The translations under genes were made by a program, and so were the position numbers. 64,000 nt of DNA from Cycas panzhihuaensis (taxonomy: Eukaryota; Cycadophyta). Below are positions 1-11,059 of this stretch, piece by piece. The stretch lies in contig CM041465.1 in NCBI GenBank assembly GCA_023213395.1, forward strand, positions 58,535,741 to 58,599,740, given 5' to 3'. Position 1 is the first letter of the stretch; every line of letters starts with the position of its first letter. The notes beneath the pieces were generated by a model. The model did not search any database, was not told the origin of the DNA, and worked only from the letters and a program-made list of their open reading frames with translations.

Positions 1-1432
1 ACTCTCATTCGTCCGTCATGGACGAATTTAAGTTATCCCCAAAGGGTCGAGCACACGGCTCCCATTTGATCGAGCCAAGGACGACCTAGAAGGAGGTTGT
101 AATCCACATCAACGTTAAGGACTACAACGTCGGCAAGAACGGTCTTACCCTCAAGGGTAAGCGGAATCGCATGCATCCCAAAGGGGTCTTCTCGCTACCG
201 TCATACCCTTGGCATCGCCAGGGAACGGGTTCCAAGGCAGAAATACCAAGCTCTTGCATGACACGCAAGGGCATGGCATTGACGGAAGAACCGTTGTCGA
301 CAACAGTTCTTCGAAGAGTACAATCGGGCGTATCGATGGTGATGGTGAATGGGAAGTTCCACTGACGTTCCCTCTCACCGACAGGGGGAAGATCCTTAGG
401 ATCAAAGGAAATAGCGGGTCCACAACCTTGGGCGACACCCAAAGCATGGACAGGTACATCACTCGATCCTAAAGCTTCCAGGAGGAGGGTTCGCTGCTCG
501 GGACAACTCCTCAAAACGTCCATCAAGGATATTCCTACAGCGACCGTATGGAGCTCGTCCACGACAGAGAAAGGCTTACCCTTCCCAGTGGGTTGGGTAA
601 GTGCCCTTCGGAAATCATAACGACCCGGGCGTATAGGAATAGCCTTGGGAAAGAGAGGGACTTCCAGAGGAAGGGTCTCCGGAAGAGGGTCAGAAGGAGC
701 GGGAGGACAAAAAGCTCCCGCTGCTTCCTTAGTGGCTTGAGAGCGCATAAGGGCAAAAGTGGGAGTTACTTCAAGCAACTGGATCACCTTCTTCCCCCTG
801 TTCCAGGGTCGTGAAGGCGACGGGGTGCGACGGCCAGGAGAACGAGAAGAGGAAGACGAATTCCTAGCGCCCTTCCCTTTATCGCGGGAAGGATGAGGAT
901 CAGGCGATCTTCCTCGGTTACGGGTGTTCTTGGTTTGGGTATTGTGATCACGTTCCCCGTGCTTAGGGAACGGATCTTTATGAACTGGTTGAACCAAATT
1001 AGGCCTTGAGGCCCGTTTGGGGGAAGAATCGCATCGAGGGGCATCCTTTGGATGCTGGGCCCTACAACGCGAATCGTTGTGGAAGCAATCCCCATGAATG
1101 GAGCACCACTTCTTCTCAAGTGGAGGGTCAGACCTTCTCGCTTGAGAGGACTGAGCGTTTCCATTCCTGGGAAGAGGAGCTTGGGTAGTTTGTTGGACTT
1201 GTTTGTTTGATATAGGAGATGAAGGATCTTGAAGCTTGAGCTCCTTCATCGTACGCTCGAATGAGCGTATAGCTGATGTGAGAGGGTCTAAAGTCCTCTC
1301 GGTAGGATGAGAGGAAGACCACGTCGGCTGGGAAGGTTTGGTATCTTTGGTAGGGGGTGGTGCCTCACGGTGTTGTGAGGGCTTAAGAGGTTTCTTGAGA
1401 CCCGCTTGGATCTCAATAGCCTCCAACGCCAA
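1..1432 (-). pseudogene. T1 gag C-terminus, CCHC knuckle and aspartic protease
   Basis: The open frame 1432-122 encodes a basic, proline/serine-rich linker, then a Tat-style knuckle WCSIHGDCFHNDSRC (CX2HX4HX4C), an Arg/Ser-rich basic stretch, and a retropepsin core TVVDNGSSVNAM. The usual plant Tat active site is D-[GNE]-G-S, so DNGSS fits the family and keeps the catalytic Asp. The frame stops at 122, but minus-strand bases 121-1 continue in a shifted frame with DYNLLLGRPWLDQMGAV, the canonical end of gypsy proteases, followed by an in-frame stop. A frameshift near 122-140 therefore breaks the polyprotein. The frame also changes at the 5' side, near 1413-1432, where it overlaps the gag-core frame. 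This is a retroelement polyprotein fragment, not a host gene. Confidence 0.85.
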
Positions 1433-1895
1433 GCACTTGGCGATCGCGAATCACATGTGGTCGCCCCATCTTGAGGACTTCCACGTGGACTTGGACGAAG
1501 CGCATTGACGAATGTGTCTCGCTTGACTCCTCGGGCAATGTTGCCTTAGTGGAGTGGAGCAAGTCGTGGAATCGCCGCACAAAGTCACGATTCATCTCAT
1601 CGTGACCTTGTTTGAGCGAGAGGAGAGACTTCATTCTGCTCTCGAATGGACGAGCTACATCAAAATAGTTGATGAACTCATCCACCAATTGCTGGAATGA
1701 ATGGATTGAATGGGCAGGGAGACGGTAGAACCATTTGAGGCGCCACCGCAAGGATCTCGAATAGTTTCATCAAAATATGGTCGTAAGCCCAAGAATCGAT
1801 GCATGCCATAGAAAACTATGGACATGCTCACTGGAATTCATGACGAAGTTCCATCGAATCTAGGAACTTCAGGGGGATGAGGCGGCAAGTTGGTT
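1413..1895 (-). pseudogene. T1 gag core (Retrotrans_gag-like)
   Basis: The minus frame 1751-1413 carries the hallmark gag pattern KWFYRLPAHSIHSFQQLVDE followed by SLLSLKQGHDEMNRDFVRRF. This matches the family plan of a W-F-x-x-L-P motif, a short S-F-x-x-L helix, then a leucine-rich segment and a second aromatic/basic helix. Upstream bases to about 1895 continue the domain in a different frame, with a GLRPYFDETI-like segment, so at least one frameshift splits the core. The C-terminal residues of this frame read past the join with the 1432-122 frame by about 20 bases. Gag forms the particle that packages element RNA. No later selection is evident: the frame is short and broken on both sides. 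Confidence 0.8.
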
Positions 1896-2670
1896 CACAA
1901 CGCCTCAACCGAAAGAGGGGTTGACGTAAAGTCCATGAAGGGACGCGCCCTTGCCTGAACCGTAGGATCAACGAATGTCGGTAGGTAACGACAAGGAGCG
2001 GGTGGGGTGGAACGCCCATCTCTCCTGAGGAAGCGCCTCACGAAAAGAGGCGTGGGGGTAGGTGCCTTGGAAGGAGCCTGCCCCTTGCGAAGGCACAGGA
2101 TGGGATGCGTTGGAAGAAGGGTAAGATGGATGTGGAACTGTGTTTTGCCCATATGGGCCACCCGTAGGTGGAGCAACCCCATATGGGTGTAGTGATCCAC
2201 CCCATAAATGGGCGACGACTTCCACCCCGCCCCCAAGGTTGAGAGGTATATCCCGGGGAACGAGAAGGAAGCACCAATGTCCGGGTGGAGGATGCGTGGG
2301 AGCGGATCCCACATGACTAGTGGTTGAAAGCTAGTAGGGCCAATAGGCCTACTAGGGATGGTATGTGCCACATTAGGGGATGGCACATTGGTTTGATTAG
2401 GAGCAGGTATGCTAACCCTCAATTGAGAGAAAGACACACCACGAGAAGATCCTAAGGCATTAGGACCTTGATGAGAGACGGAAGGTGCCACGACGCCCCA
2501 CTGCAGGGAACGAGTGGGACGTACGTGTAGGCACAAAGGGATTTGTGGTCATAGGAGGGTGGATGAGGATGAGGCATGAGGTGGGGGAGCGGAAGAGGAA
2601 GAGGCCCCTCCATGAAGGACATCCTCAAACCACCCAGACGCGTGGTTGCAAGCATCTCGCGCGGCAACAC
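1896..2670 (-). pseudogene. T1 gag N-terminal proline/serine-rich region
   Basis: Two overlapping minus frames (2536-1895 and 2312-1968) both give long proline-, serine- and glycine-rich peptides with no recognisable fold. The segment PYGVAPPTGGPYGQNT in the second frame looks most like the low-complexity N-terminus of a Tat gag. The true reading frame probably switches between them through small indels. The start codon is not decided by the sequence: an ATG at 2536 and one at 2670 are both possible. It lies directly upstream of the gag core. I call it part of T1 by position and composition only. Confidence 0.5.
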
Positions 2671-3204
2671 TCGTTGAAAGCTGCAACTACGTCAACTGGA
2701 GGTGTCTCAACACACTCGTAAGAGGTGATCGAAACCTCAAACAAGGTAGGATCTTAACGTTCCTCATAAGAATTGCCAACCACGTGGCAACCCTCAAGAG
2801 AACGTCCTTCTACGTGCGGGTAGAAGGATGAGCATCGAAAGAAAGGGGTTGGTCGTTTGGATAATAAAGGGGTCGTCACCCTCTTGGGTGGACCCGGAAT
2901 AACAGGAGGAAAGGCATGGGTTTCCATGGTCAAGTATGGTAGGTCCAATCAAGAGTATCCCTCCATAGTGGACGAATCCGACGAGGCAAGAAGGCGATAC
3001 TGTGGTCCTCTAACAAAGGAGGTAGACCGCAAAACGATGAGAGAAACGCCGCATGCAAGGTCAACCAATAATGTTAGGAAAGGAGAAAGAGCTAGAAACA
3101 CACGCGCTGGGGGTTACCCAACGTGGAGATCGAGATAAGTATGAAAAGGATCACACAAGAGTAGCGAAACCAATCAAGAGAGTGAAACTAGCTCCCTTCT
3201 TGGC
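2671..3204 (-). other. T1 leader (5' untranslated region)
   Basis: About 530 bases between the PBS-like site and the gag start region, in the same GC-rich composition as the rest of T1. Only short open frames are present and I recognise none. I infer it is the leader of the genomic RNA, where packaging signals would lie. Confidence 0.5.
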
Positions 3205-3223
3205 GGTCCCAAGATGGTCGCCA
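3205..3223 (-). other. T1 primer-binding site (putative)
   Basis: Minus-strand sequence TGGCGACCATCTTGGGACC starts at 3223, immediately after a CA dinucleotide at 3225-3224 that would end the LTR. The TGGCGAC...TGGG(G)A pattern is typical of the PBS zone of plant Tat elements. A related decayed version is seen in T2 near 60745-60770. The exact tRNA is not assigned. Confidence 0.6.
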
Positions 3224-5762
3224 TGACGCTACTGCTACTGGGATAACTACCTAACCGATAGGGTGTAAGGGTGAGTGAGTGGCGGAATGATAGAAGGTGG
3301 GACCTAAAAGGTGGGTAACTACACACGAGCGCCTGCGGCGCCCGTGAGCGAGTTCGGATCCGCAATGGAGTATGGCTACTATCGGGTGACCCTTCACCGC
3401 TCGAATAAGGGGTGAAGGTGCGAGGGAAAACCTGGGTTGACTGAATAGGACCCTCCCACCCTTGGGTGGCAAGGGGGAAGAGAAGACCTAGTGGAGACAA
3501 AGCCAAGAGCAATCCCACGCAACCTATCCTGCACACGAGTGATGCGAAGCAAGGCACTCGTGTGGTTAAGGAGAGAGGAGGAAAGGTAGGGGGGAGGAGG
3601 ACTCCTACAATCTTTCCTACGAATGATAAAGATGCATGAAATAAGACAAACGAATCGCAAACAAGTACTAAACCAATTTTCCCTTTTATCCTTCAGTGTA
3701 CTAATTACTACAAAAGAAATAAGAGGAAAAGAAAGGGTAGCGGAGGGGAACGAAACGTGCACCTGGAGCGAAGGCGTGCGAGACGAAGTAACCTTCTCGA
3801 GGAGCACCCAAACACTCTGCTGTGACGATCGGATGCGAGATATCATGACGAAGAGGGGGCTTCCTTACCTTCCCCGGAAAAATCAAATGCGATACCAAGA
3901 AAGAAAAGAAGCGCTAACTAAGAAATGAAGTAGCATGAAAACATAACGCATATGAAGGTGCTTACCAGTAGCTAGGCCCACGGGCGATGCACTCCACGCT
4001 TCCCAAGTACCTGCAAGCAATAGCGGTCTCTTTCTCTTCCCGAAGGAAGAGCACTAACATGCAACGCAAAAACTCTAACAATATATGCCTAAATAACATA
4101 AACGAGAATTTGAATATACATATGTTAGTGTTAATCCAACAATGAAAGTATCGAAAGAAAGTGACCAACGTGAAAGTAAATGATTGGGTAAGCCTCGGAG
4201 TGGCCTATCTCCCGCAAATGATGCCCAAACCTCCCCCCAAGAGCCACGAGGCAGCGGGGAGAAAGTCAAGAGCAAGGGCTGGAAAAATGGCAGCAAAAAG
4301 GGGCAAAGAAAGGCCCAAGGGTACCCACGGCGGACCGGGATGCTATGAGGAGCAAACCGGGTGACCCGGGGAACAAAGATGGAGCAAGAAACCAGCGGTT
4401 GGGACTTATGAGTGATGCCTAAACCAAAAAGGTTTCAAATCAAGGCCCCAAATGCAACCGGTTTGGGCAACCAAAGGAGTTCAAACCCTTGTTTGCAAGC
4501 CAAGGGCAAAGACGGGCGAGAGGGAGGTTTTGGGGGCTAAGAGCCGCCTAGGGAGCGTGGAAGGTGGTACTAATCCACCCAGCCCTCCAAAGCCTATGTA
4601 ACCCCTCAACGCCTTGAACAAAGAAACGCAGTAAGAAGCATGTGGAGAGTGGTATAACCCAAAAGGGAGGACAACCAACTCTCAAGCAACAAGTAAGAGC
4701 AAACAAGCTGAAGCATGAATATCACAAGAAAACAAGCATAAAAACAAGGAATACCTGAAGAGAAGAGGCAAGGGATTTGCCTCAGTCAAGGGCAGCGGAG
4801 AGGGACTGATAAATCAGCCCAGATATGAAGTAGAGCAGGTTTGAGGCCCTGCTACGGAGGTGTGACGGGAAACACCTGTACTTGGGGCGCTTATGGACTG
4901 CCTGGACGAAGACCAGCTGGGAACCACTTCAAAGGAGCCCTCTCCAAGGCATTTGAGGGGCTGGGAGAATGTCTTAGCCATGCCAAAGGAGAGTTGGGCA
5001 CTGTATGAAGAGTGCAGGTCCAGTTGATGCAGCAAACAGCAGAGAGAAGTAGGACAGGAGAGTATTTCCTTGAGATCAATTCCAAAAGTGAGCCAAAAGA
5101 TCCTTGAAAATGAGCCAAAAAGGGCTTAAGTACTCAAGCAAAACCCTAAAGTGTGCGATTAGGGTGCAGCTGGAAGAGAAATAAAGCGCGAGCCACGTGG
5201 CAGTTTCGCAATAAATGCGAAATCGCCACAGCGAATTTTTAAAAATAACCTGAGATACTGCATCACGGAATTTCACAGATCATGGATATTCCGGTGATCA
5301 CAAAAATCAAGCAGACGCACTCAGAGCCAAAACCGGGGCCCACCAACCGCCCAGTCAGGCGTATGAGAAAAAGCTAACAGAACGCTAAAACACCCACCCG
5401 AGAGCAAACAAGCCAACAAAATGGGTCCAAAGGAGAAAAAATAGGGCTCGAGTGGGGTGGCAAGTTGACCAAGCGATGATGAGTCATCATACGGGCGGAG
5501 GTGGCATGAACCTAGTGGATCCTGGAGCGAGGAGGGCAGATGCGGGAAGTAATACGGTCACCAGGGTGCCATACTCGCTAGGAGTGTGCCCCTGCTATAG
5601 TCGTCATAGGCTAAAATAAGTGTGGATGACTACAAGGTCACCCACAAAGTCATACACATGCAGGTACGTAAGCAAACATCCAGTAAAAGAAAGCGATGAT
5701 AATGCGAGAGACATACCTGCACTTACCTGAGTCGGTGATTCCGTATCCATTCCCGGAAGCCA
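3224..5762 (-). repeat. T1 5' LTR
   Basis: About 2.5 kb of GC-rich DNA with no sustained open frame lies between the PBS-like site and the resumption of G1 homology. A long LTR is normal for Tat-type elements. The inner end (…CA at 3224, minus sense) is supported by the adjacent PBS. The outer end (TG at 5762, minus sense) is inferred. Two short frames on each strand inside it are random. Confidence 0.6.
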
Positions 5763-5865
5763 GGAAATAGTAACCTATAGTTTTGAATCTTTTTACAGCC
5801 ATCCAAGAGGATATAGTTTTGGATGTGCATTCATCTTTAATCCCAGCTTCTTCACTAATACTTTT
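5763..5865 (-). pseudogene. G1 protease fragment between T1 and C1
   Basis: Read on the minus strand from 5870, the sequence gives a broken peptide around LVKKLGLKMNAHPKLYPLGW, then stops. It aligns with the protease segment of G2 and G3 that contains HPHPYPLGWIHKDVE. It continues directly from the G1 protease half at 13558-13610 once copia element C1 and one copy of its target duplication are set aside. Homology fades at about 5775, where T1 begins. This short piece is the evidence that C1 and T1 are both inserted in the same older gypsy element. Confidence 0.75.
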
Positions 5866-5870
5866 GATAT
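5866..5870. repeat. C1 target-site duplication, left copy
   Basis: GATAT flanks the left LTR of C1 and recurs at 13553-13557 next to the right LTR. A 5-bp duplication is standard for copia integrase. Confidence 0.9.
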
Positions 5871-6309
5871 TGTTGAAAGAAGGGCACATGCACAACGTAA
5901 TCACAGAATCATAAAATATGCAAACACAGGTAATAAGATAATACTGCACATGTACATAGGTTGATAGGTGGAAAACCCCTTCTGGGAAAGAAAAACCACC
6001 TCCTAAAGTTTTATTTTTATGAAGAATAGCTGTAAATAGAAAACCAAACAGGTAAACCACCTAACACCTAAACCAACCTTTGAAAAGGCATATAGACAAC
6101 CCTCCTAGATTCATGGAACTATCTCCTTGAATCTAGAAGATGAATTTATACAATGAAAGGTTTGTTGAAATGTAGATCTGCATTTCAACCACCTTTCACA
6201 TAATATAAATTAATAAACATTAAAGTATAAACATTATGATAACTTAAATATACATTTACACATGTGACTTAAATATGATCTTTGAAAAGATTACATTAAC
6301 ATTCTAACA
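5871..6309 (-). repeat. C1 3' LTR (left copy)
   Basis: 439 bp, plus-strand ends TGTTGAAAG and CATTCTAACA. It pairs with 13114-13552 at the same length with no obvious net indel. TSD on its left, polypurine tract on its right. Confidence 0.95.
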
Positions 6310-6322
6310 TCCACCTTTAATG
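6310..6322 (-). other. C1 polypurine tract
   Basis: The minus strand reads ATTAAAGGTGGA directly before the 3' LTR start TGTTAGAATG. This is the expected position of the plus-strand primer for reverse transcription. Confidence 0.75.
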
Positions 6323-6339
6323 TAAACTTTTATGCTGTA

Positions 6340-7900
6340 GAAAAAGAAGGTCTTCATCTTGGTGATCCCCCTTTGATGGAGACTTCTTTTATCTGCAACA
6401 AATCTCTAAGATTTAGAAACTTTACTTCAGTTAAAGACTTCGTAAGAATGTTAGCAATCTGTAAATCTATTAGACAATAAGACAAAGAAATAAGATTATC
6501 AGTAACTAAATTACGAATAAAATGCTAATGTAATTCAATATGCTTAGTCCTAAAATGAGAAACTAGATTTGTAACTATAGCAATTGCACATTGATTATCA
6601 ACTTTAGGTTTAATGGAAGAGTTTAGAGATAGACCAATTTCATTTAGTAAAGATTTGAGCCAAAGTGCTTCTTTACCAGCTTCAACAAGTGCATGGTATT
6701 CTGCTTTAGTTGTGGATAAAGCAAATGCCTACATTTTCTTACTAGACCAAGTAATAGGTGAAGAATCTATAAAAAATACTTAACCTAAAGTAGATTTGTG
6801 ATCAGTTATATCATATGCCCAATCAAAATCAGTATATCCAGTTAAAGTTGGAGGTTTATTACAAAAATTATAAGTTAAACCATAAGACACAGTATGCTTT
6901 AGATATCATAAGATACGTTTGACTGCTTTCCAATGAGATTCATGTGGTTGTTGCATATAACATGAACATAAAGCGACAGCATAGGAAATGTCACAGTGGG
7001 TGTGAGTTAGATAGATAAGACTACTAATTAGTTGTCTATATAGTGTAGGATCACATAAAGGTGATGAACAATCAGTAGATAGTTTGACTCCTAATTGTAA
7101 CAGATTAGATACAGGTTTAGCATTTTCTATGTTAAACCATTGAATTAAGTTTAGAATATACTTAAATTGAGATATAGTTATATTTGAATGATTTTGATAA
7201 ACTTGTAAACCAAAAAAGTAATGTAGTAGACCTAAGTCAGTTATTTTAAATTTATTCATTAAAGTAGATTTTAAATGATGAATATTATGAGTTGATGATC
7301 CAATAATGATAATGTCATCAACATAGAGGATTAGAATAGTAAGATTTTCATTTTCACATTTAAAATAAAGATTTGGATCACTAATACATCTAGTGTATCC
7401 AATGTGAATTAAATAATCATCTACTTTAGTATACCAAGCTCAAGGAGCTTATTTTAAACCATAAATGGATTTCTTAAGTTTACAAACTAAATTATAATTT
7501 TTAATAAATCCAGGTGGATGAGACATATAGATCTTTTTTTTAAGATCACCATTCAAGAAAGCACTCTTAACATCCATTTGGTGGATTTCCCATCTAAACT
7601 TGGCTGCAAGAGCAATAATTATTTTGATTATGTTCATCTTTACAACAGGGGCAAAGGTTTCATTATAATCGATGCCATCTATTTGCAAAAATCCTTTTGC
7701 AATAAGGTGAGCTTTATATTTTTCAACTGCACCTATTGAGTTATATTTTGTTCTATAGACCTATTTATAGTCGACAACATTTTTCCCAAGTGGAAGAGGA
7801 ACAAGATCCCAGGTTGAATTTTTAATTAAGGCATCAAATTCAGTCTGCATAGCATCCTGCCATACAGGATTGTTGCTAGCTTATTTAAATGTTTTAGGAT
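6340..7900 (-). pseudogene. C1 reverse transcriptase and RNase H
   Basis: Minus-strand fragments show the copia RT in order: KAHLIAKGF-like and NETFAPVVK (about 7690-7640), then QMDVKSAFLNGDL, KLKKSIYGLK, and the active-site box YVDDIIII with its codons at 7325-7314. These continue through MNKFKITDLGLLHYFFGLQV (7259 on) to the connection domain. RNase H follows to about 6400, with TKAEYHAL and a KHIEL-type end. The YVDD aspartates are intact. Several stops (for example after YGLK near 7449, and after VKRIL at 6906) break the frame. RT copies element RNA into DNA inside the particle; here it is dead. Confidence 0.92.
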
Positions 7901-7999
7901 CATTGTTATCAATTATTTTTGCCGTTAAGGTAAAATTAGCATGTAGTTTTTACGCACGTATGCATCTGATATTAGTAGGATTACCTACATCAGATCTAG

Positions 8000-9110
8000 G
8001 ATCAGCAAACATTTTTGTTGCCCAAACAGGTTGCTTGTGAGTAACTGTATCTGAAGATGTAGGTTGATTTGAGGAACTAGCCTGAGGGGAAGGATCTATT
8101 TGAGTAGGTTTGGATAGAGTCTAATTTTAGACTTGAGTTGATAAAGATTCTATAACTTCTGGATCAACTTGTTTATCAGAGGGGTCAACCAAATAGGTGT
8201 TGGTTAACAAACTTTTAATAGGAAGTTCTACATAAGTAGATGTTGAAGAAAATCCTTCTTTATCAAATATTATGTCACACAAAATGGAAATTTAATATGT
8301 GACTAGATCCAAGAGTCTATAAGCTTTACTCTCTTCGTTGTATCCAACAAAAATATATTTTTGACTTTTTGGATCTAATTTTTTGTGTTTTTCGTGAGGG
8401 ATATGTCCCCACACAATACTGCCAAAGATTCATAAATGATTAATAGATAGTTTTCTTCCAAACCATTTTTGTTCTGGAGTAACGTTCTGTAGATATTTAC
8501 TAGGTAAATGATTTAATAAATAATTAGAGCAGTTAATTGCTTCTGCCCATAATTTTAGATCTAGATTCTTTGCATGTAACATGTAACGAGTCATTTCAAC
8601 AAGAGTATAGTTTTTGCATTTAGTAACACCATTTTATTGAGGTGTATATACAACAAAATGTTGGAACCTAATTCCATGTGATTTATAGAAATAAGTGAAT
8701 TTTCCACTTAAATATTCCTTAGTATTATCAGATCGAAATATTTTAATTTTTGAATTTGATTGATTTTCAACTAATATTTTATATTCAACGAAAATGTCAA
8801 ACACTTGACTACGTGTTTTAAGCATGTAAACCTAATATTTTCTTGAATAATCATCTATAAATGTAACAAAATAATAAGAACCTGAGTATGATGTTACATG
8901 AAAGGGTCCACATATGTCAAAGTGGACAAGTTCAAGCGGAGTAGTTGCTCTGAATTAAGTTTTATATGGAAATGGATCCATGTGTTGTTTACCTGTCACA
9001 CAGGCTTCATAAACACCATAAACAGTGTTTAAGGGTGGTAGACCATGAACCATTTAATGCTTCTTTAAATATTACAGTTTGTCATAACTTGTATGGCCAA
9101 ATTGTGCATG
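8000..9110 (-). pseudogene. C1 integrase (DDE recombinase)
   Basis: From high to low coordinates on the minus strand: a GAG-pre-integrase remnant near 9090, then FDICGPF carrying the first catalytic Asp (about 8910), YFVTFIDDYSRKYWVY, FRSDNTKEYLSG with the second Asp (about 8730), and the third catalytic region YTPQ-stop-NGVTKCKN. In the family this last motif is PQQNGVAERKN, so the catalytic Glu has become Lys (codon at 8621-8619) and the Gln before NG has become a stop. A C-terminal part with KLDPKSQKYIFVGY follows near 8350. The changes fit C-to-T / G-to-A decay. Confidence 0.9.
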
Positions 9111-9560
9111 CGAAAGTTTGCTGACTGAGTCAGATTTGGTAATAAAGGCACTAAAAGATTTGTTTTGTTATTTTGAAGACTTGTTATACTATAGAGGCCT
9201 ATGTTGTGATTAACAGGTCCTGAGGCAATACGTCTAAATTTGTTTAATGGTTCCTTAATGATAAATTTATTTTTCCAGAATTCGACAACAATGTCTTTCT
9301 GGTAGATTTGATAGATAGAGAGTAGGTTTGGTAATAAACTAGGTACATAAAAGATGTCCTTGATTGAACCATCTTTTAAGATAACATCACCTGATCCTTT
9401 GACTTTAAGTTGATTACCACTTCTGAAAGAAATCTCTTCTTTAGAGTTCATATTAGATTGATAAGTGGTTAAAATTTTCTGGTGTCCAGTCATATGATGG
9501 GATGCACCAGAGTTAAGAATCCATTGTGGTGGTTGATTTAAAGGGGCAACAAATGTAGAA
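9065..9560 (-). pseudogene. C1 protease and GAG-pre-integrase region
   Basis: The minus strand reads QWILNSGASHHMTGHQKI from about 9530. The copia retropepsin motif is WILDSGASHHM, so the catalytic Asp is replaced by Asn (codon at 9514-9512). Downstream come a conserved VILKDGSIKDIFYVPSLLPN block and a decayed GAG-pre-integrase zinc region. The open stretch is 142 codons (9493-9065). The protease would cleave the Gag-Pol precursor; with Asn at this position it is expected to be inactive. Confidence 0.9.
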
Positions 9561-9599
9561 GTTATTACTGCTAAAGAATGATTATGAATTTATCAATTT

Positions 9600-10597
9600 T
9601 GAGGTCATGATTGAAAGTGGGATTGAGAATGGGATTGAGGTCAATTTTGCAATCCCTTGGAAGCTTTCCATGCTTCCAAAGCTATTCTACTTCTGTAGAC
9701 ATCAATAGTATGGCATTTTTTATGATAATAGACATAACTAGTGTTCTAAGAAGAAGTTGCATTGTTCCTATTATAAAAGAACTGATTAGAAGTATTCTAG
9801 TATTTAGTTGGACCAAAATATTTTACATTATTTTATGAATTGGATGGTGAACCTCTATGAGGTTTTTAAAATTTTGGATTATTATGAAAATTATTTTGTT
9901 GTTTATTTTTAAACTGTGGCTTAGTTTTGGAAAACAAAACCTGTGAAGGATCTTTTAATACGCCTATTTGAATTAACATTGTCTGATGTTCAATCAGTTG
10001 GTTTGTCAACTGATTGAATGTTATAGGTGGGTTGCTAGCTTGTTGTCTGACAGTTTTGTAGAGATTAAAGTGTTTTAGTAGTCTGTTTACTACAAGATGT
10101 ATGAGTGTGTCATCGTCTCTAACATGTGTGATTATTTTCTCAGTATCACCTTCTTTAGTTTTAGATTTGTCACAGTTTCCTAGATCTTTATTAATTAATT
10201 AAATTTTAGTTAAAAAATCCTCAACATTGGAAAAATCTTCAAAAGTAAGGTTATACAATTGTTGTTCTAGGACATCCACTTGATGTGTATCTACCTTGTC
10301 ATATTTTTCTTGCAAGGTTTTCCAGACAGTTACTAAGTCATCTGTTTTAGAAAACTGCCGACTGATTTTTGGTGATAGTGAGTTTAATATGGTGCCTAAG
10401 GCTGCATCTGAGTTCATCAGATATACCATGTAACTCTCTGTAGCATCTACTTTTGGTTTTTGAAATTCACTTGTCACATATCGCCATATCTTTTATTGTT
10501 TAAGCTGATGAGATATGTGATTCCTCCAATCAGCATAGTTTGAGCCAGTTAATACTAGAATTGGAATGCAGGTGATTGTCCCTAGTATTAATGCCAT
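9600..10597 (-). pseudogene. C1 gag (UBN2/retrotran_gag type) with decayed zinc knuckle
   Basis: A minus-strand ATG at 10597 opens MALILGTITCIPILVLTGSN, then a YADW-type segment and a stop. The open piece 10477-10199 has the gag helices YLMNSDAALGTILNSLSP and TVWKTLQEKYDK. Near 9750-9700 the nucleocapsid knuckle reads YVYYHKKCHTIDVY; the expected CX2CX4HX4C cysteines appear as Tyr, consistent with TGT-to-TAT changes. The domain sequence and its place upstream of the protease make this copia gag. It no longer encodes a metal-binding knuckle. Confidence 0.85.
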
Positions 10598-11059
10598 ATT
10601 GGGAGTTATGAGATTTGATTGAAGATGAAAAATATGAAGTTGATTTAAAAGAATAATTACTTACTAATAGTACTAATCATTAGATTAATTTAACAAGCAT
10701 AATTTTTAAAAAATAAAAAAGAAAGCATTGTAATACACATTACTTGCTTTTCCCTTAAGAAAAAAATCACATGTTCTTAAGTAAATAGTCCTCCTTTGAT
10801 CTGAGAAATAAACAGTCCCTTTTAAAATGAAAAGTCACCCTTTAAAAAAAAATTATTCACTTAAAAAGTTTAAATTCCAAGAATATAAAATTAAAGCACT
10901 TAATTATATGTTGTAATTGATTTAGTTAGATGCTTTAAGATGGCAATAATTTTGAAGATATCAAACTAATTTTCAAGATATTTATAAAAATATTAATTGT
11001 CCTTAAATAATTAAGTTTTATTTTGTTAAAAAAAAGGTATATAAATGTAAATTAAAAGG

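Larger units (their letters stand above)
1..5762 (-). mobile_element. T1: Tat-like Ty3/gypsy retrotransposon, 5' part (LTR, leader, gag, protease)
   Basis: On the minus strand the order is LTR (about 5762 to 3224), PBS-like site, leader, proline-rich gag N-terminus, gag core, CCHC-type knuckle, then aspartic protease running off the left edge. RT, integrase and the 3' LTR would lie outside the window. The segment is visibly richer in G+C and CpG than everything to its right, and holds the longest open frame in the window (436 codons), so it is probably the youngest insertion. It interrupts the protease region of gypsy element G1. The right boundary is inferred from where G1 homology stops, near 5763-5775, and from a minus-strand TG at 5762; without the second LTR it could be off by tens of bases. 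Confidence 0.8.

Noticed and set aside
151-814. Several overlapping plus-strand frames (171-365, 209-472, 548-814).
   Set aside because: Shadows of the T1 gag-protease frame, which has clear knuckle and retropepsin motifs on the minus strand.
5650-6060. Minus-strand 136-codon frame.
   Set aside because: It crosses three element boundaries (T1 LTR, G1 fragment, C1 LTR), so it cannot be a real gene.
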